From JAUXFS01 sp963772635 (lineage in GTDB: Bacteria > Pseudomonadota > Alphaproteobacteria > Rhodospirillales > Defluviicoccaceae), in the NCBI GenBank assembly GCA_963772635.1, contig CAVYYK010000016.1, positions 124,001 to 188,000 on the forward strand: DNA of 64,000 nt, read 5' to 3'. Of this stretch, positions 28,832-37,338 are shown piece by piece. Position numbers and translations under genes: made by a program. Each line of letters opens with the position of its first letter. Positions within the stretch are counted from its first letter, which is position 1. Under the pieces are notes generated by a model, which saw only the letters and a program-made list of their open reading frames with translations, made no database searches and was not told the origin of the DNA.

Positions 28832-30469
28832 ATGTCGTCGATCGCAAGCTCGGCCGCCTGGAAGGCGCTGAATGACCATCAACACGCCACCCAAGACCAC
28901 CACATGCGCGATCTGTTCGCCGAGGACCCCGGCCGCTTCGACCGGTTCTCGGTCCGCGTCGGCGACATGCTGCTCGACTACTCGAAGAACCGGGTGACCG
29001 CCGAGACCATGGACCGGCTGGTCGCGCTGGCCCGCGAGGCGGGGGTCGAGCAGTGGCGGGATCGGATGTTCTCCGGCGACAAGATCAACAACACCGAGGG
29101 CCGGGCGGTGCTGCACGTGGCGCTGCGCAACGCGCCCGACAAACCGATCGTCGTCGACGGCGAGGACGTGATGCCCGCCGTCACCCGCGTCCTCGCCCAG
29201 ATGCGAAAGTTCTCCGATGCCGTTCGCGACGGCAGCTGGACCGGCCAGACCGGCAAGCGGATCACCGACGTGGTCAACATCGGCATCGGCGGCTCCGACC
29301 TCGGCCCGGTGATGGTCTCCGAGGCGCTGAAGCCCTATCACCAGCCCGGGCTCGCCGTGCATTTCGTCTCCAACGTCGACGGCACCCACATCGCCGAAAC
29401 CCTCAAGAAGCTCGATCCCGAGACGGCGCTGTTCATCGTCGCCTCGAAGACGTTCACCACCCAGGAAACGCTGACCAACGCCATCAGCGCCCGCGACTGG
29501 CTGATCGACGCGCTCGGCAAGGAAGCGGTGGCCAAGCACTTCGTCGCGCTTTCCACCAACACCCAGGCGGTGACCGCGTTCGGCATCGATGCGGCCAACA
29601 TGTTCGAATTCTGGGACTGGGTCGGCGGCCGCTATTCGTTGTGGTCGGCGATCGGGCTGCCGATCGCGGTGGCCATCGGCATGGACCGGTTCGAGGAGCT
29701 GCTGGCCGGCGGCCGGGCGATGGACGAGCACTTCCGCACCGCGCCCTTGGACGCCAACATGCCGGTGATCCTGGCGCTGATCGGCGTCTGGAACTCGGAT
29801 TTCCTCGGCGCCGAGACCATCGCGGTGCTGCCCTACGACCAGTATCTGCACCGATTGCCCGCCTACCTGCAGCAGGCGGACATGGAGAGCAACGGCAAGT
29901 ACGTCACCCGCGACGGCGGGCGGGTCGACTACAAGACCGGCCCGGTGCTGTTCGGCGAGCCGGGGACCAACGGCCAGCATTCGTTCTACCAGCTGATCCA
30001 CCAGAGCACCCGGATGGTGCCCTGCGACTTCATCGCCCCGGCGCAAACCCACAACCCGATCGGCGAGCACCATCCGATCCTGCTCTCCAACTTCTTCGCC
30101 CAGACCGAGGCGCTGATGAAGGGCAAGACCGAGGCCGAGGTCCGCGGCGAACTGCAGGCGCAGGGTCTTACCGGCGCCGCCCTCGAGGCGCTGGTGCCGC
30201 ACAAGGTGTTCGACGGCAACCGCCCGACCAATTCGATCATCGTGCCCCGGGTCGATCCCCACACCCTCGGCATGCTGATCGCCCTCTACGAGCACAAGAT
30301 CTTCGTCCAGGGGGTGATCTGGCAGATCAATTCCTTCGACCAGTGGGGGGTCGAGCTGGGCAAGCAACTGGCCAAGGCGATCCTGCCCGAGTTGACCGGC
30401 GACGGCGCGGTCACCGGCCACGATTCCTCCACCAACGGCCTGATCAACGCCTACAAACAGATGAAGTGA
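28832..30469 (+). CDS. pgi: glucose-6-phosphate isomerase
   Basis: 545 residues, normal length. Signatures: NIGIGGSDLGPVM, SNVDGTHI, SKTFTTQET (phosphate-binding), VGGRYSLWSAIGLPIA, GQHSFYQLIHQ, and KIFVQGVIWQINSFDQWGVE near the end with the catalytic His/Lys region. Interconverts glucose-6-P and fructose-6-P in central carbon metabolism. ATG 28832 has a GGAGGAGGA ribosome site. mutL follows 27 bases later in the same direction. Confidence 0.97.
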   Translation: MSSIASSAAWKALNDHQHATQDHHMRDLFAEDPGRFDRFSVRVGDMLLDYSKNRVTAETMDRLVALAREAGVEQWRDRMFSGDKINNTEGRAVLHVALRNAPDKPIVVDGEDVMPAVTRVLAQMRKFSDAVRDGSWTGQTGKRITDVVNIGIGGSDLGPVMVSEALKPYHQPGLAVHFVSNVDGTHIAETLKKLDPETALFIVASKTFTTQETLTNAISARDWLIDALGKEAVAKHFVALSTNTQAVTAFGIDAANMFEFWDWVGGRYSLWSAIGLPIAVAIGMDRFEELLAGGRAMDEHFRTAPLDANMPVILALIGVWNSDFLGAETIAVLPYDQYLHRLPAYLQQADMESNGKYVTRDGGRVDYKTGPVLFGEPGTNGQHSFYQLIHQSTRMVPCDFIAPAQTHNPIGEHHPILLSNFFAQTEALMKGKTEAEVRGELQAQGLTGAALEALVPHKVFDGNRPTNSIIVPRVDPHTLGMLIALYEHKIFVQGVIWQINSFDQWGVELGKQLAKAILPELTGDGAVTGHDSSTNGLINAYKQMK

Positions 30470-30496
30470 GACCTCTGAAATGAGGCAGCGGCCGAA

Positions 30497-32320
30497 ATGA
30501 CCCTCCGCCGGCTCCCCGAGACCGTCGTCAACCGCATCGCCGCCGGCGAGGTGATCGAGCGGCCGGCGTCGGCGGTCAAGGAGCTGGTGGAGAACAGCGT
30601 CGACGCCGGGGCGACGCGGATCGACGTGGTCGTCCGCGACGGCGGCCGGACGCTGATCTCGGTCACCGACGACGGCGTCGGGATGACCGCCGACGAGCTC
30701 GAGCTGGCGGTCGAGCGCCACGCCACCTCGAAGCTGCCCGACGACGACCTGGAGCACATCACCACTTTCGGGTTTCGCGGCGAGGCGCTGCCGTCGATCG
30801 GCGCCGTCTCCCGGTTGACCATCACCAGCCGGCCCCGCGGCGCCGACAGCGCCTGGAGCGTCGGCGTCGAGGGCGGCCGCAAGGGCAGGGTGCAGCCGGC
30901 CTCCCACCCGGCGGGCACCCGGGTCGAGGTCCGCGACCTGTTCTACGCCACCCCGGCGCGGCTCAAGTTCCTCAAGGCGCCGTCGACCGAAATGACCCAC
31001 GCGGTCGAGGCGGTCAACCGGTTGGCCATGGCCCATCCCGGCGTCGGTTTCGTTCTCGGCGACGGGGCGCGGACGCCGATCAAGCTGCCGGCGGTAACGG
31101 GCGACCCCGAGGAGGCACGTCTTCGCCGGCTCGGCGCGATCATGGGCCGGGATTTCGCCGACAACGCCGTTCCGATCCTGGCCGAGCGCGAGGGATCGAG
31201 GCTCGGCGGCTACGCCGGGCTGCCCACCCTCAACCGCCGCACCGCGACCATGCAGTACCTGTTCGTCAACGGCCGGCCGGTGCGCGACCGGCTGCTCTAC
31301 GGCGCGGTGCGCGGCGGCTACCAGGGTCTGCTGGCGTCGGACCGCCACCCGATGGTGGTGCTGTTCCTCGAGGTGCCGCCCGAGGCGTTGGACGTCAATG
31401 TCCATCCGATGAAGACCGAGGTGCGGTTCCGCGACGTCGGCCTGGTCCGCGGCCTGATCGTCGGCGCGTTGAAGCACGCCCTCGCCGAGGCCGGCCATCA
31501 GGCGTCGACCACCGTCGCCCATGCCGCGCTGGGCGCGGTCCGCTCCGGCGGCGGCCTCCCCGCATACGGCGGCGGGGCGCGGGCCTGGAGCGGAGCCTAC
31601 GGCCTCGCCGTACCGACGCGCACCGGCAGCCTGGCGGAAGAGGCGGCGGCGTTCCACCGGCCGCTCGCCGGCCTCGACGCGGCGCCGACCGCGCGGATGG
31701 AGCCTTTGGACCCCGACGCCGGCGCCGAGCCCGACCGCGACCACCCGCTGGGCGTCGCCCGCGCCCAGCTCCACGGCACCTACGTCGTCGCCCAGACCGC
31801 CGACGGCATCGTCATCGTCGACCAGCACGCCGCCCACGAGCGTCTGACCCACGAGCGGATCAGCCGGGCGCTCACCGGCGGCGGCGTCGCCCGCCAGGGG
31901 CTGCTGATCCCCGAGGTGGTCGAGCTCGACGACGCGGCCGCCGCCCGCATCGTTTCCCGCGCCCCCGAGCTCGCCGAACTGGGGCTGCTGGTCGAGCCGT
32001 TCGGCGCCGGCGCGGTGGTCGTCCGCGAGGTGCCGGCGCTGCTCGGCACCGTCGACGCCAAGGGGCTGATCCACGACCTCGCCGACGACCTCGCCGAATG
32101 CGACGAGGCGCTGGCGCTCAAGGACCGCCTCGGCGAGGTCTGCGCGACGATGGCCTGCCACGGCAGCGTCCGCGCCGGCCGCCGCCTCACCGCCGAAGAG
32201 ATGAACGCCCTCCTGCGCGAAATGGAAGCCACCCCCCACGCCGGCCAATGCAGCCACGGCCGCCCCACCTACGTCGAACTCAAGCTCGCCGACATCGAAC
32301 GGCTGTTCGGGCGAAGGTAG
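30497..32320 (+). CDS. mutL: DNA mismatch repair protein MutL (endonuclease type)
   Basis: 607 residues. GHKL ATPase motifs: ELVENSVDAGA, DDGVGM, TFGFRGEALPSI; then FVNGRPVRDR and NVHPMKTEVRF. A poorly conserved linker (about 335-415) joins the C-terminal nuclease domain, which carries the complete metal motif DQHAAHERLTHE (442-453, DQHA-x2-E-x4-E), plus ACHGSVRAG and CSHGRPT. So this MutL should nick DNA itself, as in bacteria lacking MutH-directed repair. Its last 120 bases are duplicated at 32972-33091 beyond the brnTA pair. Confidence 0.96.
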   Translation: MTLRRLPETVVNRIAAGEVIERPASAVKELVENSVDAGATRIDVVVRDGGRTLISVTDDGVGMTADELELAVERHATSKLPDDDLEHITTFGFRGEALPSIGAVSRLTITSRPRGADSAWSVGVEGGRKGRVQPASHPAGTRVEVRDLFYATPARLKFLKAPSTEMTHAVEAVNRLAMAHPGVGFVLGDGARTPIKLPAVTGDPEEARLRRLGAIMGRDFADNAVPILAEREGSRLGGYAGLPTLNRRTATMQYLFVNGRPVRDRLLYGAVRGGYQGLLASDRHPMVVLFLEVPPEALDVNVHPMKTEVRFRDVGLVRGLIVGALKHALAEAGHQASTTVAHAALGAVRSGGGLPAYGGGARAWSGAYGLAVPTRTGSLAEEAAAFHRPLAGLDAAPTARMEPLDPDAGAEPDRDHPLGVARAQLHGTYVVAQTADGIVIVDQHAAHERLTHERISRALTGGGVARQGLLIPEVVELDDAAAARIVSRAPELAELGLLVEPFGAGAVVVREVPALLGTVDAKGLIHDLADDLAECDEALALKDRLGEVCATMACHGSVRAGRRLTAEEMNALLREMEATPHAGQCSHGRPTYVELKLADIERLFGRR

Positions 32321-32341
32321 GGGTGATCGCGCGGGGGACCG

Positions 32342-32614
32342 CTACCGCCGCCCTTCACTCAGCGCCCGCTCCAACGCTTCGCGGATGAACCGCTGATAGG
32401 GGATGCCCCGCGCCCGCGCTCTGGCTTTGACCGCGTCGAGCAGCGCCGCCGGAACCCGCATGTTGACCCGCGCCGCTTTCCGCTCGAACTCGAACCGGGT
32501 TGGCGTGAAACCCGACAGGTCGTATTCGCCCAGGTCGGCGTCCTCGACGAACCGCTCCGCCTCTGCGTCGCTGCCGAACCGTGGCAGCGGCTCAAGCTTT
32601 TTTCTGCCGTTCAT
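32342..32614 (-). CDS. brnA: BrnA-type antitoxin (CopG/ribbon-helix-helix)
   Basis: 90 residues. The C-terminal half VNMRVPAALLDAVKARARAR then GIPYQRFIREALERALSEG is a ribbon-helix-helix DNA-binding domain with a strand that begins at the conserved Arg. The N-terminal half is acidic (FVEDADLGEYDLSGF), as expected for a toxin-neutralising segment. Its start overlaps the end of brnT by 23 bases, the usual toxin-first arrangement of brnTA. ATG 32614 is chosen; upstream codons lie inside brnT. It should repress its own promoter. Confidence 0.82.
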   Translation of the reverse strand: MNGRKKLEPLPRFGSDAEAERFVEDADLGEYDLSGFTPTRFEFERKAARVNMRVPAALLDAVKARARARGIPYQRFIREALERALSEGRR

Positions 32615-32888
32615 AGTGCTCAACCTCTCTCTTGTGCATGTAGCGGGCACTGATGGGCCGGATCAGCGTCTCGCCGCCCTGCCGTCGCAGGGTAAAGGCT
32701 ACCAAAACCCACCGTCCGGTTTTCGTCGTACCGATGGCGAGCATCCGCTCCTCTTCCCGAGAGTGCGCCGGATCCGGGTAGACGGCGGGACCGAATTCGA
32801 AAACCGCCTCGATCTCTTCCCGGGTGAGGCCGTGCCGTCCGCACTTCGGCCAATTCCCGTCGTCCCACTCGAACCCCGACACCAACAT
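32592..32888 (-). CDS. brnT: BrnT-type toxin (RelE-like RNase family)
   Basis: 98 residues from ATG 32888. FEWDDGNWPKCGRHGLTREEIEAVF is the family opening (compare DxxK/R-N-xx-KH in BrnT); ERMLAIGTTKTGRWVLVAFTLR and RPISARYMHKREVEHYE carry the catalytic-face Arg/Glu/Tyr residues. BrnT is a ribosome-independent RNA-cleaving toxin. An upstream TTG (32924) is rejected because it lies in the -35 box. No Shine-Dalgarno is visible and the predicted transcription start is at or next to the ATG, so translation may be leaderless. Confidence 0.82.
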   Translation of the reverse strand: MLVSGFEWDDGNWPKCGRHGLTREEIEAVFEFGPAVYPDPAHSREEERMLAIGTTKTGRWVLVAFTLRRQGGETLIRPISARYMHKREVEHYERQKKA

Positions 32889-32894
32889 ACGAAA

Positions 32895-32924
32895 AGTATG
32901 GATGAATGTATGTACATTTGTCAA
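32895..32924 (-). promoter_or_regulatory. brnTA promoter with palindromic operator
   Basis: On the minus strand TTGACA (32919-32924), 18-base spacer and CATACT (32895-32900). The spacer holds AATGTATGTACATT (32905-32918), a 14-base palindrome around a TG centre, well placed for BrnA to occlude RNA polymerase. A second small inverted repeat, CATAC-GAAAA-GTATG, covers 32886-32900. Confidence 0.65.
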
Positions 32925-32971
32925 GGAGGTTCAGGCGATGTGTTCGACAGCGGCCCCCCGCTGCCCATGAG

Positions 32972-33091
32972 ATGAACGCCCTCCTGCGCCAAATGGAAGC
33001 CATCCCTCACGCCGGCCGATGCAGCCACGGCCGCCCCACCTACGTCGAACTCAAGCTCGCCGACATCGAGCGGCTGTTCGGGCGAAGGTAG
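32972..33091 (+). pseudogene. second copy of the last 39 codons of mutL
   Basis: 120 bases, from MNALLRQMEA to DIERLFGRR and the stop, repeat 32201-32320 with five differences (about 96% identity), same orientation. It has no start signal of its own and encodes only the CSHGRPT corner of the nuclease domain. It sits just beyond brnT, so the toxin-antitoxin pair is bracketed by two mutL 3' ends. Confidence 0.9.
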
Positions 33092-33310
33092 GATAAGAAC
33101 TCAAGAAAGCGGCCTGACGGATATCAGCGCATGGTTCCGGACCGTCGCTGGCGCGAGTGATGACAAGTACGTTTCCTGAAGCTCCTCAAACTGTCTCCCG
33201 AAACCGATTCACGCACACGAACCGGGCGAGGTGTCGGCACTGAATCTCCCACGGCAAATTGTGCTAGGATGCGACGGTGGGTCAATATCAGTGAGCTTTG
33301 GTATCAGGTC

Positions 33311-33802
33311 ATGAGCGAACCGAAACCCTTCTTCACGACCTTGCCCGGCATCCTGTCCGGGCTGGCGGCGTTGATCACCGCGGTCGGCGGTTTGCTTTTC
33401 GCGCTCCATCAAACCGGCGTGCTCGGAACCAAGAACACCCCGCCAAGCCGGGTCGAGCAAGCGAGCGAGAGCCCAGCGGCGGTCACGGCCGCCCCTTCCG
33501 CCGAGGCGACCGAGGGCTGGGCGATCATCGGCAAGGCGCGCGGCGGCAAGTTCTTCGATCTCGACATCCTGGTCGAGGGCGACAGCCCGGCGATCGGCAA
33601 GCGCTACAAGGTGGTCAACGACTTCCGCCTGGTCGCCAAGGGACCGCGGGAGGACCGCGGCGGCGCCCAAGTCGTCACCCTCGGGATGGTCCGGCGCGGC
33701 GACACCGTCGAACTCCTCGACCTCTTCGTCCCGGTGCCGAGCACGAAGACGGTCCCCGTTTACGCCAAACTCCGCGCCGTGCTGGACCGGGTCGGTAAAT
33801 AG
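33311..33802 (+). CDS. single-pass membrane protein with soluble periplasmic domain, hypothetical
   Basis: 163 residues. One membrane helix near 11-33 (GILSGLAALITAVGGLLFAL) follows a short charged N-terminus; a Pro/Ala/Ser-rich linker leads to a soluble domain (about 70-160) of alternating strands: GWAIIGKARGGKFFDLDILV, GKRYKVVNDFRLVAKGP, VVTLGMVRRGDTVELLDLFV, which reads like an SH3-like beta barrel. Proteins with this opening (FTTLPGILSGLAALI) are common in bacteria and of unknown role. ATG 33311 has no clear ribosome site. Confidence 0.6.
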   Translation: MSEPKPFFTTLPGILSGLAALITAVGGLLFALHQTGVLGTKNTPPSRVEQASESPAAVTAAPSAEATEGWAIIGKARGGKFFDLDILVEGDSPAIGKRYKVVNDFRLVAKGPREDRGGAQVVTLGMVRRGDTVELLDLFVPVPSTKTVPVYAKLRAVLDRVGK

Positions 33803-33852
33803 CTCGGGCGCGCACGCGACCTCGCTCGAAAGGGCGTCACAATGAGTCATTG

Positions 33853-35066
33853 TCAGCGAGACTTGGTATAAGTCCGTTCGGCCCAGCGGGCGGCGATCAG
33901 CGCCGCAAGTCCAAGCGAAAAAAAACCGCCGACCAACGGCAACACCGTGCCGTCATACATCCGGCCGATCAACCAGCCGAACGGCAGCGAGATCAGGGTG
34001 GAAATCGATCCGATCAATGCGGCGCCCAGCCCGGCGATATGACCCAACGGCTCCATCGCCAGGGCGTTGAGATTGCCGAACAGAATACCGACGCAAAAGA
34101 ACGCGGCCAGCTGCCAGGTCATGAACAGCGGTATCGAGGGGTGCCCGTCGAATCGAATGAAACACGGCAAGAAACACGCCGCTCAACAGAACGAGCGCGA
34201 CAAGCGCCGAATGGGCCAACAGACGCATTCCCAGGCGCATGACCAACAGGGAGTTCAAAAGTGAAGCCGCGCCGATCGCCAGCGCCGCCACCCCGAAATA
34301 GATGGCGAACATGTCTCCGGCCTTCAGCGTATCCTGGAAAATCTGGCGGGACGCTTCCAGGTACGAGAGGAAGGCGCCAAAGATAAAGCCCATCGCAAGC
34401 GTATATCCGAACACGGTCCGAATCGACAGGACCTCGATACAGCCCGCGACCAGATTGCCGACGGACAGCGCGCGGCGGTTTTCGCGCGCCAATGTTTCCG
34501 GTTGCCGAATTCCGAACCACACGGCGGCGATGACCGCCATCGCCAGCAGCACGACGAAGGTGTACCGCCACGGGAGAACCATGATCACCCCTTGGCCGAT
34601 CGACGGCGCAATGGCCGGCACGAGCACGAAAACCGACATGATGCCCGACATGATTCTCGCCATGGCGCGCCCCGCATACCCGTCGCGAATGAGCGACGTG
34701 CTGACGATGCGCGGCGCGGCGGCGCCGACCCCCTGCAGGAACCGGCCCGTCAGCATGGTGGTCAAATCCGTCGAGGATATCGACAGCAGGCAGCCGACGG
34801 CGAAGACGACGTAGCCGACGAAAATGACCGGCTTGCGGCCATAGGTGTCCGACAGCGGGCCGACGACCAACTGTCCGATCGAAAACCCGAGAAACAGCGA
34901 AGACACGACCAGCTGAACGTCGTTCGGATCGCCGACCCGCAGGTCTTCCCCGATCATCGAAAGGGCGGGCAACATGATATCGGTCGCCATCGCGACGATG
35001 GAAACCATGAACGCCAGCATGACGATGAATTCGGCGAGCGGCAGCGGTTTCGTCGGACTTGAACAT
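33853..35066 (-). CDS. Bcr/CflA-type MFS drug-efflux transporter (two frame shifts)
   Basis: About 404 residues and 12 membrane helices once restored. The N-terminus MF..P.KPLPLAEFIVMLAF is only in frame after one surplus base near 35058; the 158-bp copy at 37013-37170 has the intact version. VGPLSDTYGRKPVIFVGYVV is the MFS loop 2-3 signature; LPWRYTFVVLL and GRFLQGVGAAAPRIVS are typical of Bcr/CflA. A second surplus base near 34160 joins LLSGVFLAV to CFIRFDGHPSIPLFMTWQ and the last two helices. Multidrug or metabolite export is likely by family. The upstream region is part of a direct repeat. Confidence 0.8.
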
Positions 35067-35126
35067 GCCGCTCAAAGACGCGAAAACGGGCGTGTTGGCA
35101 ATGTCCAATATTCTTCGGCGGGCAAG
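34968..35126. repeat. direct repeat copy 1 (5' end of the MFS gene)
   Basis: About 159 bases starting GGCAACATGATATCGG and ending CGGCGGGCAAG, repeated at 37013-37170 in the same orientation with only a few differences. It covers the first 30-33 codons and the upstream region of the MFS gene. Confidence 0.9.
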
Positions 35127-35326
35127 GCACCCGCCCCGCACCACGCGCCTGAGTCCCAAATCCATCAGAGGACCAGGGCCGCCCGGCAAGCGCCGAATCC
35201 AAGAGTCCCCGCTCCGCTGTCTCTTCAAGGCCCAATTGGCGACATTCGTCAAATTTCGATGTTGCTACCATCACGCGGTTTGAGCATGTTCTGCGCTCCG
35301 AACATATCATCAAGGTGCTTCGGCTT

Positions 35327-36364
35327 ATGCGCAGCACGAAGATAATTCACGTGGTTTCCTGCCACGCCGAGGGCGAAGTCGGGGATGTCATCGTTGGTGG
35401 TGTAGCCCCTCCACCCGGCGAGACCATCTGGGATCAACGTAATTGGATCGCCAAGGATCAAACGCTTCGCAACTTTGTTTTGAATGAGCCTCGCGGAGGT
35501 GTTTTTCGCCACGTGAACCTGTTGGTGCCGCCCAAACACCCGGACGCCCAGATGGGTTGGATCATCATGGAACCGGAAGACACACCTCCGATGTCGGGAT
35601 CCAATTCCATCTGCGTATCAACTGTGTTGCTCGACAGCGGCATCATACCCATGCGGGAGCCCGTGACTGAGATGGTGCTGGAAGCCCCAGGCGGTCTGGT
35701 GCGGGTTCGAGCGGAATGCCGAGATGGCAAGGCGCAAAGTATCACAGTGCAGAACCTGCCTTCATTTGCTGGAGAAATCGGCGCTGTTCTGGATGTGCCC
35801 GGCCTTGGGAAATTGAGTGTGGATAGCGCCTATGGCGGAGACAGTTTTGTTGTCGTTGATGCAACGGCGCTCGGGTTTGCGCTGGACGCTCGGGAAGCAG
35901 GGAAACTTGCCGAACTGGGCGTTCGAATCACCAATGCCGCGAACGAGCAGTTGTGCTTCCACCATCCTGAAAATCCCGAATGGGCACACTTTTCCTTTTG
36001 CCTTTTTGCCGGACAGGTGGAGCGAGACGGAAGCCATCTGACCGCCAAGGCCGCAGTTTCGATCCAACCGGGTAAGATAGATCGTTCCCCGACCGGGACT
36101 GCTGCATCTGCGCGCATGGCTCTTCTTCACGCAGCCGGTCAAATGCAGGTCGGAGAAACGTTTACGGCGCGTTCCATCATCGGCTCGGAGTTCCATGGCA
36201 AGATAGCAGGGACGACAACGGTCGGCGACAAGCCCGCGATTATTCCTGAGATCACTGGCCGAGCATGGATAACAGGTACGCATCAGCACATGCTCGATCC
36301 GGATGATCCTTGGCCGGACGGCTATCGGCTGACCGACACGTGGCCATCGCACCGACCACCATGA
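35327..36364 (+). CDS. proline racemase-superfamily protein with Ser/Thr in place of both catalytic Cys
   Basis: 345 residues with the two-fold fold of proline racemase, hydroxyproline epimerase and trans-3-hydroxyproline dehydratase. At the first catalytic position the motif MCGHG reads MSGSN (Ser90); at the second, DRSPCGT reads DRSPTGT (Thr256). Cys/Thr is the known dehydratase pair; Ser/Thr is a further variant that should not racemise by two thiols. GGDSFVVVD and the IIGSEFHGKIAG phosphate-like loop are kept. GC content is lower than in the surrounding housekeeping genes. ATG 35327 chosen over GTG 35315. The gene lies inside a 1.9-kb block between two direct repeats. Confidence 0.8.
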   Translation: MRSTKIIHVVSCHAEGEVGDVIVGGVAPPPGETIWDQRNWIAKDQTLRNFVLNEPRGGVFRHVNLLVPPKHPDAQMGWIIMEPEDTPPMSGSNSICVSTVLLDSGIIPMREPVTEMVLEAPGGLVRVRAECRDGKAQSITVQNLPSFAGEIGAVLDVPGLGKLSVDSAYGGDSFVVVDATALGFALDAREAGKLAELGVRITNAANEQLCFHHPENPEWAHFSFCLFAGQVERDGSHLTAKAAVSIQPGKIDRSPTGTAASARMALLHAAGQMQVGETFTARSIIGSEFHGKIAGTTTVGDKPAIIPEITGRAWITGTHQHMLDPDDPWPDGYRLTDTWPSHRPP

Positions 36365-36411
36365 AAGTGGGTACTAGCGTCATTGGCATCTCATGCGCAG
36401 GCGTTACGTCC

Positions 36412-36855
36412 TCATTCAGCCAAGATAACCCCGTTCTGTTCGAGCACCTCTACGATCTTCGGGATGTCGGGTGGACCGGGGGGAATTTCCCGGTCGACGG
36501 CGGTGAACATTTGCGACGCGAGGCTACCCGGCCCGGTGATTTCCAGCATCTCGCCGCCATCGGGGCCATACTGAAAACCGTGCACGGTGCCGGCCGGCAG
36601 ATGGACCAGCGTGCCGGGCACGGCCACCATGGTCTTTCCCCCGCAACTGAATTCGACACTCCCTTTGAGGACGAAGAAAGCCTCGTCCCAGTCGTGGCTA
36701 TGGGGTGGAGGACCGGTTCCTTCGTCCCCTTGTTGAAACGTAATCCCATAACTTCCCGTCGCCGCGTTCGGCGCCAGCACGGTAATCTTCGTACCGACCA
36801 CATCGAGCGCCCGATCATAGTCCTCGGGAGCGACGACAAAGGGTTGCTTTTCCAT
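36412..36855 (-). CDS. single-domain cupin protein
   Basis: 147 residues. Cupin motif 1, G-x5-H-x-H-x4-E-x6-G, is visible as GPPPHSHDWDEAFFVLKGSVEF; motif 2 as PAGTVHGFQYGPDG. His/His/Glu and the second His should bind a metal. Small cupins include dioxygenases, isomerases and sugar-binding regulators; the substrate is unknown. It converges with the racemase-like gene. ATG codon with start MEKQPFVVAPEDY. Confidence 0.8.
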   Translation of the reverse strand: MEKQPFVVAPEDYDRALDVVGTKITVLAPNAATGSYGITFQQGDEGTGPPPHSHDWDEAFFVLKGSVEFSCGGKTMVAVPGTLVHLPAGTVHGFQYGPDGGEMLEITGPGSLASQMFTAVDREIPPGPPDIPKIVEVLEQNGVILAE

Positions 36856-37012
36856 GGTTCCGGAAACTTTCAGGTTGATCGGAATTGGCGATTGATGGGC
36901 CCGCGGATTCGCTTGTCATTCCGCTCGTTCTTCGCCTCGGAGCATGGCTCCGGATTGACGCGATGGCCAGCTTGCTTTGTCGACCACGGCTTTGTCGTGG
37001 CAACACGTTACC

Positions 37013-37170
37013 GGCAACATGATATCGGTCGCCATCGCGACGATGGAAACCATGAATGCCAGCATGACGATGAATTCGGCGAGCGGCAGCGGTTTCGTCG
37101 GACGGAACATGCCGCTCAAAGACGCGAAAACGGGCGTGTTGGCAATGTCCAATATACTGCGGCGGGCAAG
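37013..37170. repeat. direct repeat copy 2 (fragment of the MFS 5' end)
   Basis: Copy of 34968-35126. On the minus strand it reads MFRPTKPLPLAEFIVMLAFM then ATDIMLP and runs into unrelated sequence, so it is a broken gene start. It retains the likely original reading frame, with CGT where copy 1 has AAGT. Confidence 0.9.
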
Positions 37171-37299
37171 AGAACTACGGGCACTGCCCTTCAAGGGGCG
37201 GAACGGTTAGTTCCAGCCAGGAAGCCACCTTTGAAGTCTTGCCGTTTAACCTCAGCCGGATGAAGGGGACGTTAAGAGTTCACCAACCACTGTTTGTTA

Positions 37300-37328
37300 C
37301 CACTGGTAGAAGCAAACGCCACCAGTGG
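37300..37328 (+). terminator. perfect 8-bp hairpin upstream of the 37339 gene
   Basis: CCACTGGT (37300-37307) and ACCAGTGG (37321-37328) are complementary with a 13-base loop. It lies 10 bases before the next start codon, so it may be an operator or translation-modulating hairpin rather than a terminator. Confidence 0.35.
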
Positions 37329-37338
37329 CTGTCACTCC

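Noticed and set aside
28793..32257. A 1,154-codon open frame on the minus strand opposite pgi and mutL
   Set aside because: It is the mirror of two well-identified genes in high-GC DNA and shows low-complexity Gly/Arg/Asp-rich content with no family match.
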